Shown here in pieces: positions 8,978 through 17,314 of a DNA stretch of 64,000 bases (position 1 is its first letter; each line of letters begins with the position of its first letter). Both the position numbers and the translations under genes were made by a program. Source of the stretch: Alkalibacillus aidingensis (GTDB lineage Bacteria; Bacillota; Bacilli; Bacillales; Alkalibacillaceae). The notes beneath the pieces were generated by a model. That model worked only from the letters and a program-made list of their open reading frames with translations. It made no database searches and had not been told where the DNA came from. The stretch lies in NCBI RefSeq assembly GCF_014595945.1, contig NZ_JABXWU010000002.1, positions 310,001 to 374,000 of the forward strand, in the 5' to 3' direction.

Positions 8978-9895
8978 TTAGTCGTCATACTTAATTCTCG
9001 GATCTAAATAACGGTAGGTTAAATCCGCCATCAAGTTACTTAAAATGACTAGAATTGCTATAATAAACGTCGCAGCTTGAACGATAGCCATATCCCTAGC
9101 ATTAACTGCTTGGACTAACAATTGCCCCATTCCTGGCCACGAGAAAACCGTTTCTGTAATCAGTGTCCCACCGATTAATGTAGCAGTTTGTAAAGCCATA
9201 ATCGTCACAACCGGGATTAAGGCGTTACGAAGGGCATGTTTATTAACGACAACCGTTTCAAGCAACCCTTTACTTCGTGCCGTTCGGATATATTCAGCCC
9301 CTAAAACTTCTAACATACTTGAGCGAATAAGCCTAGTCATCTCAGCTGCAATCGCCGTTCCTAGTGTGATAGAAGGCAAGACTAAGTGCATGATCGTTCC
9401 TGAACCAGAAACCGGGAAAATACTAATATGAACCGCAAATAATAGAATCAGCATAATTCCTAGCCAAAAGTTCGGCATCGCTTTTCCTAAAACGGAGCTT
9501 CCAGTAATAACAACATCAATGAACGTATTTCGTTTAATTGCTGAATAAATTCCAGCAGGTACAGCAATCAACGTTGCTACCACCATAGAGGAAATAGCTA
9601 AAGTAAAACTAGCAGGTAATCTTTCTAGTACAATTTCTAGTGCAGGCTCATTGTATTTATAGGAATCTCCAAAATTACCACGAACCACATCAGCCATATA
9701 ATTTAAATATTGTATGTAGACAGGGTCATTTAATCCCATCGAGTTTCTTAAATCTTCTCTTTGTTGATCGGTTGCTGTTTCTGGGAGCATAAGGGATACA
9801 GGATCACCAGTCAGTCGAACCAAGAAGAACACGATAAATGAAATGATAAATAATACAGGAATAATTTTGATCACACTCGTTAGAAAAAACCTCAT
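8978..9895 (-). CDS. peptide ABC transporter permease (DppB-like)
   Basis: A 305-residue membrane protein with a TM at residues 7-29, the GDPVSLMLPETATDQQ loop typical of DppB/OppB, and the EAA motif YIRTARSKGLLETVVVNKHALRNA. The end reads ADLTYRYLDPRIKYDD, a common C-terminus in this family. The start ATG follows GGAGGAGCGGGG. A 163-bp gap with a hairpin separates it from the solute-binding protein gene, consistent with higher expression of the latter. Confidence 0.93.
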   Translation of the reverse strand: MRFFLTSVIKIIPVLFIISFIVFFLVRLTGDPVSLMLPETATDQQREDLRNSMGLNDPVYIQYLNYMADVVRGNFGDSYKYNEPALEIVLERLPASFTLAISSMVVATLIAVPAGIYSAIKRNTFIDVVITGSSVLGKAMPNFWLGIMLILLFAVHISIFPVSGSGTIMHLVLPSITLGTAIAAEMTRLIRSSMLEVLGAEYIRTARSKGLLETVVVNKHALRNALIPVVTIMALQTATLIGGTLITETVFSWPGMGQLLVQAVNARDMAIVQAATFIIAILVILSNLMADLTYRYLDPRIKYDD

Positions 9896-9944
9896 ATTCC
9901 CCGCTCCTCCTTCAATTTACTTAAACCAGCCATTTATTAAGATT

Positions 9945-9984
9945 AAAAGCTGTCTGCAAAAACTAGTTCCACAGACAGCCTTTA
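9945..9984 (-). terminator. intercistronic terminator-like hairpin
   Basis: AAAGCTGTCTG and CAGACAGC(C)TTT form an 11-bp stem with a 15-nt loop, and the minus strand ends in TTTTAAT. It lies between the solute-binding protein gene and the permease genes. This placement usually reduces read-through and raises the binding-protein to permease ratio. Confidence 0.65.
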
Positions 9985-10058
9985 AAATCTTCCGGCCAAC
10001 TGCCTCTCACTCGTTGGCGTTAACCTCTAATAAAAGGGGGTTAAAACATATCTATCAA

Positions 10059-11642
10059 TTAGTTTTTAGAAATGTCATCTACATAGAACATCTCATCTAA
10101 GCGTGGCTCAAAGTCAACGTTCTCTTGTAAACCATACACAGAATCAATTTGGTATAAATAGATTTGTGGACGATCCTCAGCAATCAATTCTTGAGCTTTT
10201 TGGTACTGCTCAATACGCTCTTCAGGATCCATATTGCTTTCTGCCTCTAACAGAAGCTCTTCAACTTCTTCATTGATATAATCAGTTTCACCTTCGTTTT
10301 GCTCTTGTGTTAAACGATCTAGAGCTAACGCAGCATCAAACATTGAGTTACCGTAAGCGATCATGAACATTTCATCGAACCCTTTTTCACCATAAGTCTC
10401 AACATAAGAACTCCACTCTCTTATATCTAAATCAACGGTAATGCCAACTTCCCCAAGCATAGCTTGAATTAATTCAGCTGTTTCACGGTCTTTTAAGTAA
10501 CGACCACTAGGTGAACTAAAGGTAATTTCTACACCATCACCATATCCCGCTTCATCTAGCAATTCGCGAGCACGGTCTGGGTCGTATTGACTCTCACCAT
10601 ATAAATCTTCATTCGCACCTGTGTTACCTGGAGTAACTCGTGTACGCGTTGTTGTAGCAGCACCTTCATATAAACTATCAACAATCGCTTCACTATCAAT
10701 AGCTAATTCAATAGCTTCTCTTACCTTAGGATCTCCCGTAACTTCCTCTTCTGCTGTACGTAAGATCAACATCATGACACGCTGTGATGGACTATCAGCT
10801 AGCTTGACACTTTCCTCACCTTCAATACGCTCCCAATCCTCAGGAGGTATGTTAGTTGCGATGTCTACTCCGTCTGTAAGTAATTCAGAAACACGTGTTG
10901 AATCCTCTGGAATGGCTCTAAAGGTAACCTTGTCCCACTGTGGTTCACCTTCAAAGTAATCATTAAATGGAACTAACACCACGCGATCATCTCTTACCCA
11001 CTCGTCAAACTGGTAAGGACCCGTGCCAATTGGATCTTCTAAAAACCCTTCAAAACCAACTTCATCAATATATTCAGAAGGAAGCATACCTGAACCAAGA
11101 CGTGATAAACGGTTTAATAAGGCAGGCTCTGGATTTTCTGTTACAATCTCAACTTCATGATCGCCTAAAACGTTCACTTCGACGATCTGATTATAGTTAC
11201 CATACTCTAGTAATGAGTCATCATTAGCGACTCTCTCTAACGTATACTTCACATCCTCAGCAGTGAAGTCTTCACCATTATGGAATTGAACATCATCACG
11301 AAGGGTGAAATGCCAAGTCGTATCATCAACTGTCTCCCAATCCTCTGCTAAATCACCAACAAAGCCACCCTCACCATCTGTACGAACTAAGTAGTTAAAC
11401 ATATTGACATGAATAGCCTCTGTAGACGTATTATTATGGTCGTGAATATCCAATGTCACCATGTCAGCGCCGTTTGCAATCACTAATTCATTATCGTCCG
11501 GCTCCTCTTGTTGTGCCTCTCCATCATCTCCTGAACTACCTGCATCAGGATCTTCAATCTCAGAACTATCTGGATTACAAGCGACTAAAGCAAAAATAAA
11601 TACAAGCAAAGATAAGACTAACCAACTCATCCTGAATTTCAT
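10059..11642 (-). CDS. peptide/nickel-type ABC transporter substrate-binding lipoprotein (SBP family 5)
   Basis: A 527-residue protein. Signal peptide residues 1-21 end in the lipobox FALVAC, so it should be lipid-anchored outside the membrane. A D/E/S-rich linker (residues 24-48) is followed by the family-5 fold, with LAEDWETVDDTTWHFTLRDD and HNGEDFTAEDVKYTLERV as hallmark motifs and GTGPYQFDEW downstream. It is very acidic, as expected in a salt-adapted organism. Ribosome binding site GGGAGG. It stands at the head of the transporter genes, 14 bp after an M20 peptidase gene. The ligand is probably a short peptide or acylated amino acid; this is inferred from the neighbours. Confidence 0.92.
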   Translation of the reverse strand: MKFRMSWLVLSLLVFIFALVACNPDSSEIEDPDAGSSGDDGEAQQEEPDDNELVIANGADMVTLDIHDHNNTSTEAIHVNMFNYLVRTDGEGGFVGDLAEDWETVDDTTWHFTLRDDVQFHNGEDFTAEDVKYTLERVANDDSLLEYGNYNQIVEVNVLGDHEVEIVTENPEPALLNRLSRLGSGMLPSEYIDEVGFEGFLEDPIGTGPYQFDEWVRDDRVVLVPFNDYFEGEPQWDKVTFRAIPEDSTRVSELLTDGVDIATNIPPEDWERIEGEESVKLADSPSQRVMMLILRTAEEEVTGDPKVREAIELAIDSEAIVDSLYEGAATTTRTRVTPGNTGANEDLYGESQYDPDRARELLDEAGYGDGVEITFSSPSGRYLKDRETAELIQAMLGEVGITVDLDIREWSSYVETYGEKGFDEMFMIAYGNSMFDAALALDRLTQEQNEGETDYINEEVEELLLEAESNMDPEERIEQYQKAQELIAEDRPQIYLYQIDSVYGLQENVDFEPRLDEMFYVDDISKN

Positions 11643-11656
11643 GTTTAATTTCCTCC

Positions 11657-12856
11657 CTATTTTGTATTCTCTTCTATGTATTGAAGAGCGAATTTAGATA
11701 ACATAGCAGAACCGTAAGGCAATGCCTCTTCATCAATATCGAAACTAGGATGGTGTCCTGGATAGCGCGTCATCTCATCATTTCCGACACCTAATCGGAA
11801 GAAGATTGACGGTACCTTTTCGGTATAAAAGGCAAAATCCTCCCCACCTAATCCTGATTTCTCTCGTGTACAATGTCCTTCACCCAAGACTTGATCAGCC
11901 ACTCTTTCTACCACATCCCTTAGGCTAAAGTCATTTAAAATCGATGGGAACAGATACTGATAATCAAGATCATAACTCGCACCAAATGCTGAAGTAACCC
12001 CATTGATCACCTGTTCCATTTTCTTCGGAATTTCTAGGCGAACGTCCGGATTTAACGTTCGAACCGTCCCCGTCATTTTGACAGAAGGGGCGATCACGTT
12101 ACTGGCTGTTCCACCTTCAATCGTGCCAATTGTAATAACAGCTGCATCATTCGGTGCCACTTGACGGCTGACAATTTGCTGAATCGATGAAATAACTTCA
12201 CTCGTCACTCCAATCGAATCTACTGTTTGGTGAGGGTGTGCAGCATGACCACCACTCCCCTTTACTTCAATCGTAAAGAAATCAGCCGAGCCACAACCGA
12301 CACGATCCTCAGTAACGGTAATACTTCCGGTGTCGATACCCGTATTCACATGCAACCCGGCCATCACATCAACATCCGGATTCTCTAAGCAACCTGCTTC
12401 AATCATCGCAGCAGCACCACCGCGACCCTCTTCTGCCGGTTGGAAAACAAATTTGATATTTCCATGGTTAAGACCTTGCTTAGAAAGAACGGTTGCCGCA
12501 CCCATTAAAATAGCGGTATGAGCATCATGGCCACAAGCGTGCATCTTCCCATCAACCGTTGAGCGATAAGGGGCATCGGACTGTTCATGAATCGGTAAAG
12601 CATCCATATCCGCTCTTAATCCTACAGTTGGTCCTGGATTTTCCCCACGAAGTAATGCGATTACGCCAGTTCCAGCCACGTCACGATCCACTTCTAAACC
12701 AAGCGTCTCCAAGTAATCGGCAACAATTTTAGATGTTCGTTTCTCTTCAAATCCCAACTCTGGGTGCTGGTGAAAATCCCTTCTCCAGCTAGTTAACTGC
12801 TCTTGTAGTTTTTGTGCTTCCTGCAATAATTCATTTTGAGAAATCGTTTGTCCCAA
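11657..12856 (-). CDS. M20-family amidohydrolase
   Basis: M20D peptidase with WRRDFHQHPELGFEE near the N-terminus, LRADMDALP, MHACGHDAHTAILMG, FQPAEEGRGGA and lid motif GSGGHAAHPH. All metal ligands and the catalytic Glu are present. I choose TTG at 12856 as the start: GGGGGGAG lies 4 nt before it, and this removes a 35-bp overlap with the upstream gene that the longer reading (ATG at 12904) would require. The product is then 399 residues. It is cytoplasmic and belongs to the same transcript as the binding protein. It is distinct in sequence from the other five M20 proteins here. Confidence 0.87.
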   Translation of the reverse strand: MGQTISQNELLQEAQKLQEQLTSWRRDFHQHPELGFEEKRTSKIVADYLETLGLEVDRDVAGTGVIALLRGENPGPTVGLRADMDALPIHEQSDAPYRSTVDGKMHACGHDAHTAILMGAATVLSKQGLNHGNIKFVFQPAEEGRGGAAAMIEAGCLENPDVDVMAGLHVNTGIDTGSITVTEDRVGCGSADFFTIEVKGSGGHAAHPHQTVDSIGVTSEVISSIQQIVSRQVAPNDAAVITIGTIEGGTASNVIAPSVKMTGTVRTLNPDVRLEIPKKMEQVINGVTSAFGASYDLDYQYLFPSILNDFSLRDVVERVADQVLGEGHCTREKSGLGGEDFAFYTEKVPSIFFRLGVGNDEMTRYPGHHPSFDIDEEALPYGSAMLSKFALQYIEENTK

Positions 12857-12869
12857 GTAACTCCCCCCC

Positions 12870-14219
12870 TTACCTTTCAGCAAAATCTTCAATGACTTTA
12901 GCAATCACTTTAATCCCGTCGACAAAGTCATCGATATTGATATTTTCATTAGGAGCGTGGTTGTTTGAAGCAAAATTACCAACCCCAACCGATACAGCTG
13001 GAATCCCTAATTTCTGACAAAGCTCATACATCGGACCCGTTCCCGGTGACATCGGCATCACCGTTGGCTCCATTTCCATAACATCCTTGGTCGCCGAAAC
13101 GACACTTTGTGCTAACGGATCATCAGGATCTGTTCTTGCCGGGTACTCAAGCCCCATCGGTGTGATCTCAATATCTTCATATCCATGATCATCTAAATAC
13201 TTCCTTAACTGTTCGACGATTTTGTAAGGATCTTGATTCGGCACTAAACGAAAGTCTAACTTCACCTTAGCCTCAGAAGGGAGAACCGTCTTTGCCCCCT
13301 CACCGGTATAACCACTTTCAATTCCACAAATATTAGCAGTCGGTGAGAAGATTAACTGTTTCTTTAGCTCATCTCCTGTCACATCGTTAACAAAACGATC
13401 AATCGCCAATTGCTCTTTCGTCTCTTCTTCACTGTAAATAAGATCAGCAATTAATTGATCATCCTTTGCTGTCGGAGCTAACACATCCTCATAAAACCCT
13501 GGAATCTGAACTCGATTACTCGCATCTTTTAACGACTGAAGAGCCCAAACCAAACGCCAGGCAGGATTTTCAACCACTGCTGCATTTGCTGAGTGCAGGT
13601 CTGTATTCGCTCCCTTACAAGACAGCTCAACATAAGCCATTCCTTTAACACCTAAACTTACCTGCTGTCTGCCGTCAGCATTTTTATAACCAAACTCCCA
13701 AATACATCCATCTGCTTGAATTAACTCAGCATTCTCATCAGCAAAGCCCTCTAAATTAGGACTGCCAATCTCCTCTTCCCCTTCAACGATAAATTTCACA
13801 TTGACTGGCAATTCCCCGTACACCTGTTGATACGCATGAACCGCTGCTATTCGTGCCACTAAATTACCCTTATTATCTGCAGAGCCACGAGCAATTAACT
13901 TCCCATCGACAATATGACTGGCAAATGGTGGTTCATCCCACAACTCAATTGGATCCTCTGGTTGTACATCATAGTGGTTATAAAAAGAAAGCGTTCGATC
14001 CGATGTACCTTTTACCTCACCGAAAACGACTGGAAAACCATCCGTCTCAACAAGCTGAACATCTGCTTGGGTTTGCTGTTTTAAATCGTCTAATACCTTA
14101 TTAGCCACTTCCGTCATCCCTCGATTTTGAGCTGCAACACTCGGAATTTTACATAAGTCCTGCAACCAAGTTATGTACTGTTCCTGATTCTCTTCAATGT
14201 ACTGATATAACTCCTTCAC
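12870..14219 (-). CDS. M20-family dipeptidase (M20A/CNDP-like)
   Basis: A 449-residue cytoplasmic peptidase of the carnosinase/DapE-like branch. Motifs are FYNHYDVQPEDP near residue 81 (Zn His and the following Asp), RGSADNKGNLVARI near 112 (bridging Asp), EGEEEIGSPN near 148 (catalytic Glu pair) and DLHSANAAVVENP in the lid domain. The start is GTG at 14219 after AGGTGGGG. It is the first gene of the minus-strand operon, so its promoter should lie in the 160 bp shared with the divergent CPG2-like gene. Confidence 0.9.
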   Translation of the reverse strand: MKELYQYIEENQEQYITWLQDLCKIPSVAAQNRGMTEVANKVLDDLKQQTQADVQLVETDGFPVVFGEVKGTSDRTLSFYNHYDVQPEDPIELWDEPPFASHIVDGKLIARGSADNKGNLVARIAAVHAYQQVYGELPVNVKFIVEGEEEIGSPNLEGFADENAELIQADGCIWEFGYKNADGRQQVSLGVKGMAYVELSCKGANTDLHSANAAVVENPAWRLVWALQSLKDASNRVQIPGFYEDVLAPTAKDDQLIADLIYSEEETKEQLAIDRFVNDVTGDELKKQLIFSPTANICGIESGYTGEGAKTVLPSEAKVKLDFRLVPNQDPYKIVEQLRKYLDDHGYEDIEITPMGLEYPARTDPDDPLAQSVVSATKDVMEMEPTVMPMSPGTGPMYELCQKLGIPAVSVGVGNFASNNHAPNENINIDDFVDGIKVIAKVIEDFAER

Positions 14220-14379
14220 TCAAACCCCACCTCACTTTTAGGAAATTAAATAAGGAAAATAGCCGAAAGTGTTCCTTAAATATGTTATTATGTACTATAA
14301 GTCATTCAAAAAGTTTTGTCAATTTAAAATTGATATAATTTTTAGACAAAGTCACTTAATTAGAAAGGATGTTAGTTGA
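14220..14379. promoter_or_regulatory. divergent promoter region between two M20 peptidase genes
   Basis: AT-rich 160-bp spacer with a TATAAT hexamer at 14334-14339 in the plus direction. The palindrome TCAATTTAAAATTGA lies at 14319-14333, directly before that hexamer, and could be an operator for both promoters. I could not place a well-spaced -35 box with confidence. Confidence 0.5.
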
Positions 14380-15513
14380 ATGAAGACATTAAGTACTGTT
14401 GAAAGTTATTTGCAAGAGCACCAAGAAGAGATTTTAGAAGATCTACATACCTTAGTTGCAGCTGAATCCCCGTCTGAAAACAAGACACTCGTTGATCAAT
14501 GTGGGAAAACTCTACAACAACTCACAGAAAAATTGATAGGTGGAGAGGTAAATGTCTTTCCGCAAGTCGAACGTGGAAATCACTTTAAAGTGACTATAGG
14601 CGAAGGTGAGAATCGCGTGCTAATCTGTGCACACTTTGATACCGTTTGGGAACAAGGTCGTTTACCTATTCAAGTCACAGACGGGAAATTCTACGGACCA
14701 GGTGCCATTGATATGAAAGGTGGCATTGTTCAGTCCTTGTGGGCCGTCCATGCCTTAAAGGAAGCCGACCAACTTCCTGACCTAGAACTCGTATTCCTAT
14801 TTACTTCAGACGAAGAACTTGGAAGCCAGACCTCAAGATCATTAATCGAACAAGAAGCCAAAGCTAGTGACATCGTACTCATCACCGAACCACCCGTTGC
14901 TAAAACAGGCGCCCTAAAAACAGCACGAAAAGGTGTCGGAATCTATAACCTAGAAGTAACAGGCAAATCATCGCATGCAGGAAATCACCACAGCGCAGGC
15001 AATAGCGCCATACTGGAACTAGCCCAGCAGATCATTAAGCTCGAAAATCTCACAGACTATGAAGTCGGAACAACCGTCAATGTCGGAGTGATTAATGGTG
15101 GTACCAAACGAAATGTCGTACCCGATTATGCAGAAGCACTCATTGACTTCCGCGTTGAAACCGAAGAAGAAGCCGAACGAATGGTCAACATCCTTGAAAA
15201 TTTAGAACCAATCACCACTGACGTAGAAGTTGACATTTGTGGCGATCTCAACAGACCACCCATGGTCAAAACCGAATCCACCCAGCAACTTTACGAAAAA
15301 GCCCAACAAGCCGGAGAAGAAGTCGGCCTACAAATAAAAGAAGAACACGCAGGAGGAGGAAGCGACGGTAATTTCACAGCAATTTTAGGAGCCCCTACCC
15401 TCGATGGACTCGGCGCACTCGGCGAAGGACCACACGCCGAACACGAACATATTATTATCGATGAACTACCAAAGCGCGCTGCATTCTTAGCACATTTAAT
15501 GAAGAAAATTTAA
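14380..15513 (+). CDS. M20-family carboxypeptidase (glutamate carboxypeptidase / CPG2-like)
   Basis: This 377-residue enzyme resembles carboxypeptidase G2: CAHFDTVWEQGR around residue 86, GPGAIDMKGGIVQ around 108, FTSDEELGSQTSR near 145 and a lid-domain GKSSHAGNHHSAG. The late motif HAGGGSDGN supplies the last Zn-binding His region. Such enzymes remove C-terminal glutamate or similar residues from N-acyl conjugates. The start ATG follows AAAGGATG with 9-nt spacing. It is transcribed away from the operon but shares its promoter region, so co-regulation is likely. It has no signal peptide and should be cytoplasmic. The right end of the gene is noticeably A/C-rich on the coding strand. Confidence 0.88.
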   Translation: MKTLSTVESYLQEHQEEILEDLHTLVAAESPSENKTLVDQCGKTLQQLTEKLIGGEVNVFPQVERGNHFKVTIGEGENRVLICAHFDTVWEQGRLPIQVTDGKFYGPGAIDMKGGIVQSLWAVHALKEADQLPDLELVFLFTSDEELGSQTSRSLIEQEAKASDIVLITEPPVAKTGALKTARKGVGIYNLEVTGKSSHAGNHHSAGNSAILELAQQIIKLENLTDYEVGTTVNVGVINGGTKRNVVPDYAEALIDFRVETEEEAERMVNILENLEPITTDVEVDICGDLNRPPMVKTESTQQLYEKAQQAGEEVGLQIKEEHAGGGSDGNFTAILGAPTLDGLGALGEGPHAEHEHIIIDELPKRAAFLAHLMKKI

Positions 15514-15619
15514 ACAGAAGCAATGACGAATTTGATCCACCTCGTTGGAAATCCATCTCGTTGAAACTCACCTTCTTGAGAATCCACCACCTTGGGAATC
15601 CGTCTCGTTCACCTTTTTG

Positions 15620-15652
15620 AAACCACCTCCTATTTGGGGGTGGTTTTTTTGG
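15620..15652 (+). terminator. intrinsic terminator of the CPG2-like gene
   Basis: AACCACC and GGGTGGTT form a stem around TCCTATTTGG, followed by seven T residues. It is 107 bp after the stop codon. The intervening bases contain degenerate repeats of CTCGTTGGAAATCC-like sequence with irregular 13-18 bp spacing. Confidence 0.75.
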
Positions 15653-15718
15653 GGGGATTAACGGTGGTGGATCTACTATTAAGTGTGATTGGATCGAGAT
15701 TTCGTTAATGAAACTGCT

Positions 15719-16262
15719 TTTTTTGATAGTTTGCCTTGTGTGAAGGGCATTTTGTTATTGAGGACGTTTTTCTCTGACAGTTTGGCTTCTGCGTAGGGGC
15801 GTTTTGTTATCGAAACCACTTTTGGTGACGGTTTTGTTTGTGCAGAAGGGCATTTTGTTATTGAAACTGCTTTTGTTGACGGTTTGCCTTGTGCAGAAGG
15901 GCATTTTGTTATCGAAACCGCTTTTGTTGACGGTTTGCCTTGTGCAGGAGGGCATTTTGTTATTGAAACCACTTTTGTTGACGGTTTGGCTTGTGCGAGA
16001 GGGTATTTTGTTATCGAAACCGCTTTTTGTTGACGGTTTGGCTTGTGCGAGAGGGTATTTTGTTATCGAAACCGTTTTTGTTGACGGTTTGCCTTGTGCG
16101 AGAGGGCATTTTGTTATCGAAACCGTTTTTGTTGACGGTTTGCCTTGTGCGAGAGGGCATTTTGTTATCGAAACCGTTTTTGTTGACGGTTTGCCTTGTG
16201 CGAGAGGGCATTTTGTTATTGAAACCGCTTTTGTTGACGGTTTGGCTTTAGTTCTGAGGCGG
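15719..16262 (+). repeat. 51-bp tandem repeat array, family B (11 units)
   Basis: The anchor TTGAC or its variants lies at 15723, 15774, 15825, 15876, 15927, 15978, 16030, 16081, 16132, 16183 and 16234. The period is therefore 51 bp, with a single 52-bp step. Inner units (16030-16230) are almost identical and outer units are degraded. Each contains ATTGAAACCGCTTTTGTTGA or close variants. Because 51 is divisible by three, frames on both strands stay open and give 17-residue periodic pseudo-proteins. None has a convincing ribosome binding site, so I treat it as noncoding. It fills the gap between convergent genes. Confidence 0.92.
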
Positions 16263-16364
16263 CGTCTCGTTAATTAAACTGTTTCCTTATTTATGTCTCC
16301 AAACAATCGCGGCAACTTTTCTTTAATTAGACTTCTGATCAAGTCTACTATCACCCTAATCACA

Positions 16365-16396
16365 AAACCCGCCTCCAATAGTAGAGACGGGTCTTT
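16365..16396 (-). terminator. terminator of the SDR gene
   Basis: On the minus strand ACCCGTCTC and GAGGCGGGT pair with one mismatch around an 8-nt loop, followed by TTTTGTG. It lies just past the stop codon of the SDR gene at 16407. Confidence 0.6.
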
Positions 16397-16406
16397 CACA
16401 TAAGTA

Positions 16407-17192
16407 TTAATATTTATAGGATTGGCCACCATCGATCGGAATGACGGCACCGTTGATGAATGTCGCTTGATCGGACAGTAGAAACGCCACTAGGTGACCG
16501 ACTTCTTCTGGTTTACCGAAGCGTTTCATTGGGTTGACGCTGACGAATTCTTTACCTGCTTCTTCCCAGTTGTCTCCTGCCATTTGTTTGAGGGAGCCTT
16601 CAACCATTGGCGTTAGGATCGCACCCGGTGCAATGGCTTTGATGCTGACGTTAAACTGACCGTACTCAACACCGGAGTTTCTCGTTAATCCAACTACCCC
16701 GTGTTTACTAGCGGCGTAACCAGACTGATTTCCTACCCCACGTATACCACCGACAGATGCTGTGTTCACAATAGATCCGGACTCTTGCTTCTTCATCACT
16801 TCAAGCACGTATTTCATTCCGTAGAAAACACCGTTCAAGTTGATATCAACGACTTTACGGAATTCATCACTGCCATAATCCTCAGTAAGATTTTGCTTAC
16901 CTTCGATTCCAGCATTATTGAAAAATCCATCAATACGCCCGAATTTCTCAACCGTTTTATTCACATAATTTTTCGTCGCTTCTTCATCAGACACGTCCGC
17001 AGCAATCGTAATGATTTCACCGAAATTGGGAGCTTCTGATTCAATTTGCTGCTTCACTTCTTGTAAGCCATCTTCATTTAAATCAACTAACGAAAGCTTG
17101 CCCCCTTCTTTAGCGACCTGTAGAGCAGCAGCATGTCCTAAGCCTGACGCACCACCTGTAATTAAAACCACTTTGTCTTCAAATCTATTCAT
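16407..17192 (-). CDS. short-chain dehydrogenase/reductase (SDR), glucose-1-dehydrogenase-like
   Basis: The protein has the classical SDR pattern: cofactor loop TGGASGLGHA around residue 13, NNAGIEG for the NAG motif, catalytic Ser in NTASVGGIRG, YAASK for the Tyr/Lys pair, and a C-terminal PIDGGQSYKY. Asp in SLVDLN at the end of beta2 suggests a preference for NAD(H). I start at ATG 17192, giving 261 residues, because GGAGGTG lies 6 nt upstream; the longer frame lacks a site. It stands alone between two minus-strand genes. The substrate cannot be read from the sequence. Confidence 0.88.
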   Translation of the reverse strand: MNRFEDKVVLITGGASGLGHAAALQVAKEGGKLSLVDLNEDGLQEVKQQIESEAPNFGEIITIAADVSDEEATKNYVNKTVEKFGRIDGFFNNAGIEGKQNLTEDYGSDEFRKVVDINLNGVFYGMKYVLEVMKKQESGSIVNTASVGGIRGVGNQSGYAASKHGVVGLTRNSGVEYGQFNVSIKAIAPGAILTPMVEGSLKQMAGDNWEEAGKEFVSVNPMKRFGKPEEVGHLVAFLLSDQATFINGAVIPIDGGQSYKY

Positions 17193-17314
17193 GTTAACAC
17201 CTCCACAGGTTAGATTCCCCCAAAAATCGGCAAACAAACGATGTTAATCGAAAGAATTTTGACGAATTTTTGAATCGAATTTCTGATGGGGGTTATTTAT
17301 AAAAAGCACAGGCA

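Noticed and set aside
15804-16277. 157-residue periodic protein (17-residue repeats)
   Set aside because: It is a read-through of a 51-bp noncoding tandem array; equally open frames exist in other phases and on the other strand, and no ribosome binding site precedes it.
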